A DNA stretch of 64,000 nucleotides. Source: Ectocarpus siliculosus (Eukaryota; Sar; Phaeophyceae; Ectocarpales; Ectocarpaceae). The notes beneath the pieces are model-generated. The model made no database searches, had not been told where the DNA came from, and saw only the letters and a list, made by a program, of their open reading frames with translations. The stretch spans positions 378,801-442,800 of the forward strand of contig FN647968.1 of assembly GCA_000310025.1 (NCBI GenBank), given 5' to 3'. A program made the position numbers and the translations under genes. Every line of letters starts with the position of its first letter. Positions within the stretch are counted from its first letter, which is position 1. Shown piece after piece: positions 59,306 to 64,000 of the stretch.

Positions 59306-59369
59306 ACCTGCCATTTTAACCTTTACGCCTCTTCCCGATCGTAGGAGTTGGGTCCGAAGGGGGGTGTAC

Positions 59370-60215
59370 TCTCTCTCATGTTTTGGCAGCCTTACTTAGC
59401 GGTTAGACCGTTGACCTTACTTAGCGGTTAGACCGTTGACCACGCGTCCTCGACAGGACGGAGCATCGTTCCCACAGGTTCGATCACCGATGGCCAATCG
59501 TTCCTTCCTACGTTGCCAAAAAGGTCGCTCAAACATGTTTTCCCATCGGTATCACTTTCCGCCGTATTTTTTACCCATTTCCTATGCCCCAGTACAGCTA
59601 CCATCTTCTCCTGGCTATTTACATTCGTCAATTGTCTTTCTATCTGTACTGTTTCCTTCTACGTTTTTTCCCAGCTAGCTCAGTCATGTACATTTCCCTC
59701 TCCTTCTTGTACCACGGACATTCCGCAAGTACATGAAGATGGTCTTCGCCCTCGGAGTCGCAATCACACCTGGGTTTGTCGTCTTCATCGTCTACCTTCC
59801 TCAATCTTCGTCTACGTTCTCAAAGGCCAACATCCCCAGTCCTAGGTTTGACCTTCAGCTTTGTCTCTGCATCCATTGGCTTTCCGTGTAGGTAATCTTT
59901 AAATATATTCCTTCTTTGATATTCCGTACACATCGAGACCCTCCGTGTCCTTGGTTTCTTTGGTTTGATCCTGTCCTTCTCTCTCGCCAAAGCAACAACA
60001 GATATCTTCTCCTTGAACCCCCCTAGACCTCCCCTCTCTAGTGTATCACCTTTGTCAAGTTGGACCCCCTTCCATGCGTCATCTACAACATTAACTCACT
60101 CCGTAGGTTGGTACACCAATTCTTCTTGTTTGTCCACTTCGCCTCCTAAGCCTTTCTCGGCAACCTCTCCTCTCCCATACCGTACATGCGGCACTGCCAC
60201 CTAGGGGGCGATTTT
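59370..60215 (-). mobile_element. Non-LTR retrotransposon 3' end (copy E, best preserved)
   Basis: Minus strand, from 60215 down: RMYGMGEERLPRKA, an in-frame stop, then EAKWTNKKN. Further on, an open run with CDCDSEGEDHLHVLAECPWY followed by KKEREMYMTELAGK at about 59790-59680 forms the zinc-binding C-terminus of a LINE-type RT. The 3' region repeats TTACTTAGCGGTTAGACCG twice near 59392-59435. Copy D lies directly behind it in the same orientation. Confidence 0.75.
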
Positions 60216-60259
60216 ACGGCTACATTGTACTCTTACAGCAGTAGTGTCTCGTGATGAAA

Positions 60260-60470
60260 TCCACGCAGAAAGACCTCTCTGTGTCCTCTGCATACGGCAA
60301 TCGGTATAGAAATAAGAACAAGAACCTCGTTTACCATAGGTGGATACCTGCTCCAAACAAGAACTTGGGAAAATAAGAACATGTGCTCGGTTGGAGGTAA
60401 CCAATAAGCGTCGAGCCTCAAGCTAAATAAGCGGTTCTTAAGTGGTGGCGCGTTCTGTAGTACTGGTCGC
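60260..60470. repeat. AAGAAC-rich dispersed repeat
   Basis: Shares GTGTCCTCTGCATACGG-type start, several AATAAGAAC words and TAAGCGGTTCTTAAG with 46945-47125. Its end GTGGCGCGTTCTGT also occurs near 12927-12940 in an SGNH-gene intron. Confidence 0.6.
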
Positions 60471-60532
60471 CCCTTTCAGCCCGATCGACAGCCGTTTTCG
60501 CACAGAAGAAAGGTACCAGGTCATTTGACCAA

Positions 60533-62883
60533 CTAGTCATGCGAGACCCGGTTGAGATTCATGCCTCCCCACTCGACGGCCACGAATCCCTTTCTGCCAG
60601 GCGCTCGTAGGTCTTCCATCTTGGCGGTGTCCAGCTCCTTGTCGTACGCGTCGATGCCCCTGGAAAATAGAAATGCGGTGCCCCGTGCACCAACAAGGTG
60701 CACATACAGTCAAGAGAATTGAGCCAGGGTCGTTGATACAATGCGCTTCGGGGGACATTCGACGGCGTGTGATCTTTGTACGTTTGAAAGTGAACGGGAT
60801 GTTATAATTATTGGGGCACCTGAACTTTTGTCGATTCGAGGTGTGGGCGAGCCTGGGGCGCCGATTTTGTCACTACGGAGTGCATTTCAGAAGCGGCATC
60901 CACACTCTTCATACCTCAACCCACCGGCGAAGAGATGCATTCCGTTTGTCTAGCCGGCCATCTGAACCGGTTTTATCAAGACGATGAAGGGTACTTCGCA
61001 GTGGTCGCAAATGCCTCGAGAGCGTAGCAGGGTGACATGGTCGAGAATTCGGACAAAACAATATGTTCCCCGGTCTATCCTGCTACGGGTGTCCCGGATA
61101 TTTGCTAGATCCAACAGGAGGGTCTCCAAATCCCCAGGGCAACACCCCGAACCCACAAGGTGATATCTTCAACATCGCCCTGGTGTGGAAGAAATCCCTT
61201 CCCCTTTGCCACAAATGTGCAAGCCACTGTGAGTGATGACGATGTCTGATCGATCATGGGGCTTTCGAGGAGCATCGGACCGCATGCTCGGGGCATCGTC
61301 AATTGTTCCCTAGATTTTTACTATCGTCTGGGTGATCGTGTACTACTAACAACGTTCCCACAGAGGAAGCCAATACGAACGTACATCTGTACAGGTGACA
61401 AAATACCGACATCTGAGCTCTTATGGGACACCCAGCCTTCAGCAAAATAAGGACAAAAACAAGCGTGGGATATCGGATAAATCCCAACCACACACATGGG
61501 TGTGCACGCACGAACAACCTGAAGGCCATGAAGATGCGGATCGTGACGTCCGGAGCAGGCTCAATGGTCAGACGTGCCGCCTTCTCGTACCGCTCTACGT
61601 TCACGAAGTAGATGACGTTGAAGGCGGATGACTCCAGCTGCGGCAGCCAGTAGGTGACCATATCGCAGCGCTCCCGCATGTTGAGCCCGAGGCGCTCCAG
61701 GGCACCGTCGAGGAACACGCCTGTCGAAGAACGTCGATCGCGCAAAATTCGGTAGGGAACGGCGCCGAACGGGATGGCAGATGTCAACAATGGGATGAAC
61801 CAGCTACGAAAACGTTGAGGGCGGGCGCAGCTAACGAGGAGATCGGAAGCGCAGGCGTCGAATATGTCTTGATAGGGACGTTCGCAGACTGAGCCAATCA
61901 GGAACGTATCGTACCTGCGGCGTCGCCCGCCACGCAAAACGACCTCGTATCGTCCAACCCAAAGCTCCGCGAAACTCGGCCGTCGCAAGAATCTGCTTCC
62001 CAGAAGAGGTACGGGTACTCCCTGCCGGTGCTGAGGTCTTCAAGAGACCCGTCGGGACTGGCGTGGACGTTCCATTTGCACTGCTGGCCACCAGCCACGA
62101 CAACCTGGAAACCAGTTTTACCACGGGACAAGTAGAGTGAGGGTGGGTTGATGGCACGAAGCAGAATGTATGAAGACAATCGTGTGGTGTTGGCGTCACA
62201 CCAGAAGGCCTGGCGTCGATGAGAAGGAAGTACGAAGAGTTACCCTGCATAAATTAGACAGAAAATTCGTATACTACAACGCAACAAGTGTCTCGCGGCC
62301 TTACACCGCCGGAAAGTATGAGATCTCCCGTCGAGCGAAAATCAACTATACCCTGCGCAGTTTGGGGCACAACACGCTGAGCACGTCTGGTTTTGCTTTC
62401 TGCTTGTTCCTAATGGCACCATCAAGAGACTGACCTTGGGGTCCGGGGCTGCCTGCTGCAGCTTGCTAGACGGGGGCTTCGGGTACAGTGCGCAGAAGCT
62501 CCAGAACGGGCTCAGCTCCAGCGTGACCGTGGCATCCACGGGGGCTGGCGGGTACAGGAGGATCACCGGCTTTCTCACACGTAGACGCAAAACCCTAGGG
62601 TGTAACCGTTCTGAATGTTGTAATGACGCAAGGTCAGGCCACCTATTAATTGCTTGCCTGCGTAGATGAGGCGCTGCTGGTCGACGGGAATGCCTCCCGC
62701 GCGTTCACTCTTCTCCTTGATGTCCAGCACAGTTTCACTGGGAAAAGCTCTCATGATGTGGGTCTCGCCAGTGAGCGTCTTGATGAAAATGGTCACTTCG
62801 CTCTTTCCGCGAGCGAAAACTCGCGGTAAAACGACACCGTGGGAGTCATCGGCCAAGGTTGGTTGGTTGGTTGGTACTGCCAT
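60533..62883 (-). CDS. Ubiquitin-like-domain protein with an uncharacterised conserved C-terminal domain; one apparent frameshift
   Basis: Segments right to left: 62883-62435, 62104-61915, 61720-61519, 60659-60533. Splice phases agree from the second on (0, 1, 2, then a TAG stop at 60535-60533). Residues about 30-100 form a ubiquitin-like fold: VTIFIKTLTGETHIMRAFPS, then GIPVDQQRLIYAGKQL and LRHYNIQNGYTLG. There is no C-terminal Gly-Gly. The chain should run straight into LRLRVRKPVILLYPPAPVDA, but the two parts are one base out of frame near 62587, so the first segment is 449 rather than 450 bases. The rest (WNVHASPDGSLEDL, EYPYLFWEA, GLNMRERCDMVTYWLPQL, PAPDVTIRIFMAFR, GFVAVEWGG) resembles, from memory, uncharacterised proteins with a KPVIYLYP motif known in fungi. 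About 323 residues. Function unknown. A sequencing error or a young pseudogene would explain the shift. Confidence 0.8.
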
Positions 62884-63589
62884 ATCATCACATGGAACCG
62901 TGATGGAATATGATGGCTCGACTGGCTGTATTCAACCTTGCTCAAACACGCCACTATTTCTTGGCAACAGAGTTTCTCTCAGCATACATCTGCACTCCCC
63001 ATGAAATTTGGCCAGTGGATCTGACCGTCTCCCCTTGTCTTCCAACATGCCGTTACTGTCTAAATTTATGGTGTTGCACTTCATCTTCCGGCATGGGCAC
63101 GACTTCGTCATCCGAGTCGCAAGCGTCCTCTTCAACTGCACCGAGAGAGACGGAAGCGTCGGCATATGCTGCGTTTCCGCGCCCCCATGAAGTTCTCGCC
63201 CCTCCACGCTTCACTGGCTTGGAAGCCACGGGGACGCCCGCCCGCGACCACACACACACGGCCTACCACACCAACAGGATTCAGACATTCAGACACGGTT
63301 TATCTTCGAGCTGTAGCTCATTTGCTGCCGGTACGAACTCTTGACGTCATGATTTACTGATAGACCATATTCCACCACAGCGAATCAGCCAGTAGCTGGG
63401 AATTTTAGTAGTAGTGAGGGGTGAAAAGGAGAATGGTGGAGGAAAAGATAGCGTTCAAGAGAGCAAGAGTTACGAGCCAGATTATCTTCCTCACAACAAA
63501 CTCCGCAGGAACAGAGATGAATGCCCAAAAACAAACGGAAATGTAAGTGACGAGACGGGTCTCCCACACGTTCTACAGTTTTTCTAAAC
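62884..63589. other. Upstream region of the ubiquitin-like gene; no firm gene
   Basis: A minus-strand open frame at 63053-63259 ends with an acidic stretch (EEDACDSDDEVVPMPEDE). It could be an upstream exon of the ubiquitin-like gene, but I see no splice support. Confidence 0.35.
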
Positions 63590-63870
63590 CGCCCATGGGA
63601 CACCCATGGGCAGCCCATGGGACACCCATGGGTGGCCAATTAGAGCCCTTCAACCGGCACTAGTGTATTCCTAAACAATAGATTATCTGCTTTGGAACGG
63701 GCAATGTAACGGCTAATACCCTACCGCTAACCCTAAACCTAACCCCAAGCCCGCACGTGCTCGGTTGGCGCTGGGTGGCTAAGTTCTAGGTTGGTGTGCC
63801 GATGGCTAATGTCTAGGTTGAAGTGCCCACGGTGGGCACTTCGTGGGCAGCCCATGGGCAGTTTAGCAAA
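63590..63870. repeat. Dispersed CCCATGGG-palindrome repeat, second full copy
   Basis: Same order as 22350-22790: CCCATGGG units, AGAGCCCTTCAACCGGCAC, CAATAGATTATCTGCTTTGG, CTAACCCTAAACCTAACCCC, GCTAAGTTCTAGGTTGG units and TGCCCACGGTGGGCAC. It is shorter in the palindrome array (about five units). Confidence 0.8.
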
Positions 63871-63971
63871 ACTGCCAGTAGTGTGGGAGATTGGACGAGG
63901 CAAGGGTGCACGCAAAGCAAATTCCTGGACCCACACTCCACATTTTTCATTTTGGGCCCGTCGACGGGGAA

Positions 63972-64000
63972 GGGGGGGGGGGGGGGGGGGGGGGGGGGGG
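63972..64000. repeat. Poly-G run at the window end
   Basis: An uninterrupted G tract of about 29 bases reaching the last base. It is likely a point where the assembly stops or slips. Confidence 0.9.

Overview
The window reads as nuclear DNA of a multicellular stramenopile, most likely a brown alga (inference). The genes have many short exons with GT-AG introns. Proteins have WSC, folate-receptor-like, sorbosone-dehydrogenase-like and ubiquitin-like domains. Introns are full of microsatellites and TTAGGG-like minisatellites, and several retroelement and MITE families are present. Two 100-N gaps (9389-9488, 22896-22995) show it is a scaffolded draft assembly.

Layout. 1-1.66 kb: minus-strand remnant of a Ty3/gypsy-type retrotransposon (zinc knuckle, protease, end of reverse transcriptase). 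6.7-14.7 kb: plus-strand copy of an SGNH/GDSL-type esterase-like gene, apparently decayed. 17.8-33.3 kb: a complete 20-exon gene whose exon phases all agree, predicting a 1006-residue secreted protein with a signal peptide, a folate-receptor/HHIP-type Cys-rich domain, a glucose/sorbosone-dehydrogenase beta-propeller and three WSC domains. 37.1-43.6 kb: minus-strand, apparently intact copy of the same SGNH gene. The WSC gene therefore lies between two converging inverted copies. 43.7-50 kb: truncated non-LTR retroelement ends and other dispersed repeats. 50.1-57.2 kb: a young LTR retrotransposon with near-identical LTRs, in which gag and protease lie on the strand opposite to integrase and no reverse transcriptase is visible. 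58.2-60.2 kb: two more non-LTR 3' ends. 60.5-62.9 kb: a minus-strand five-segment gene for a ubiquitin-like-domain protein with one apparent frameshift. The end of the window is repeat and poly-G.

Functional reading (inference). The WSC/propeller protein and the SGNH esterase-like proteins look like secretory-pathway or cell-surface, carbohydrate-related proteins, so the cluster may serve cell-wall or extracellular-matrix biology. Exon calls are by eye, from splice consensus, reading phase and comparison of the two SGNH copies. Most other open frames in the window are low-complexity or antisense shadows and are left out.
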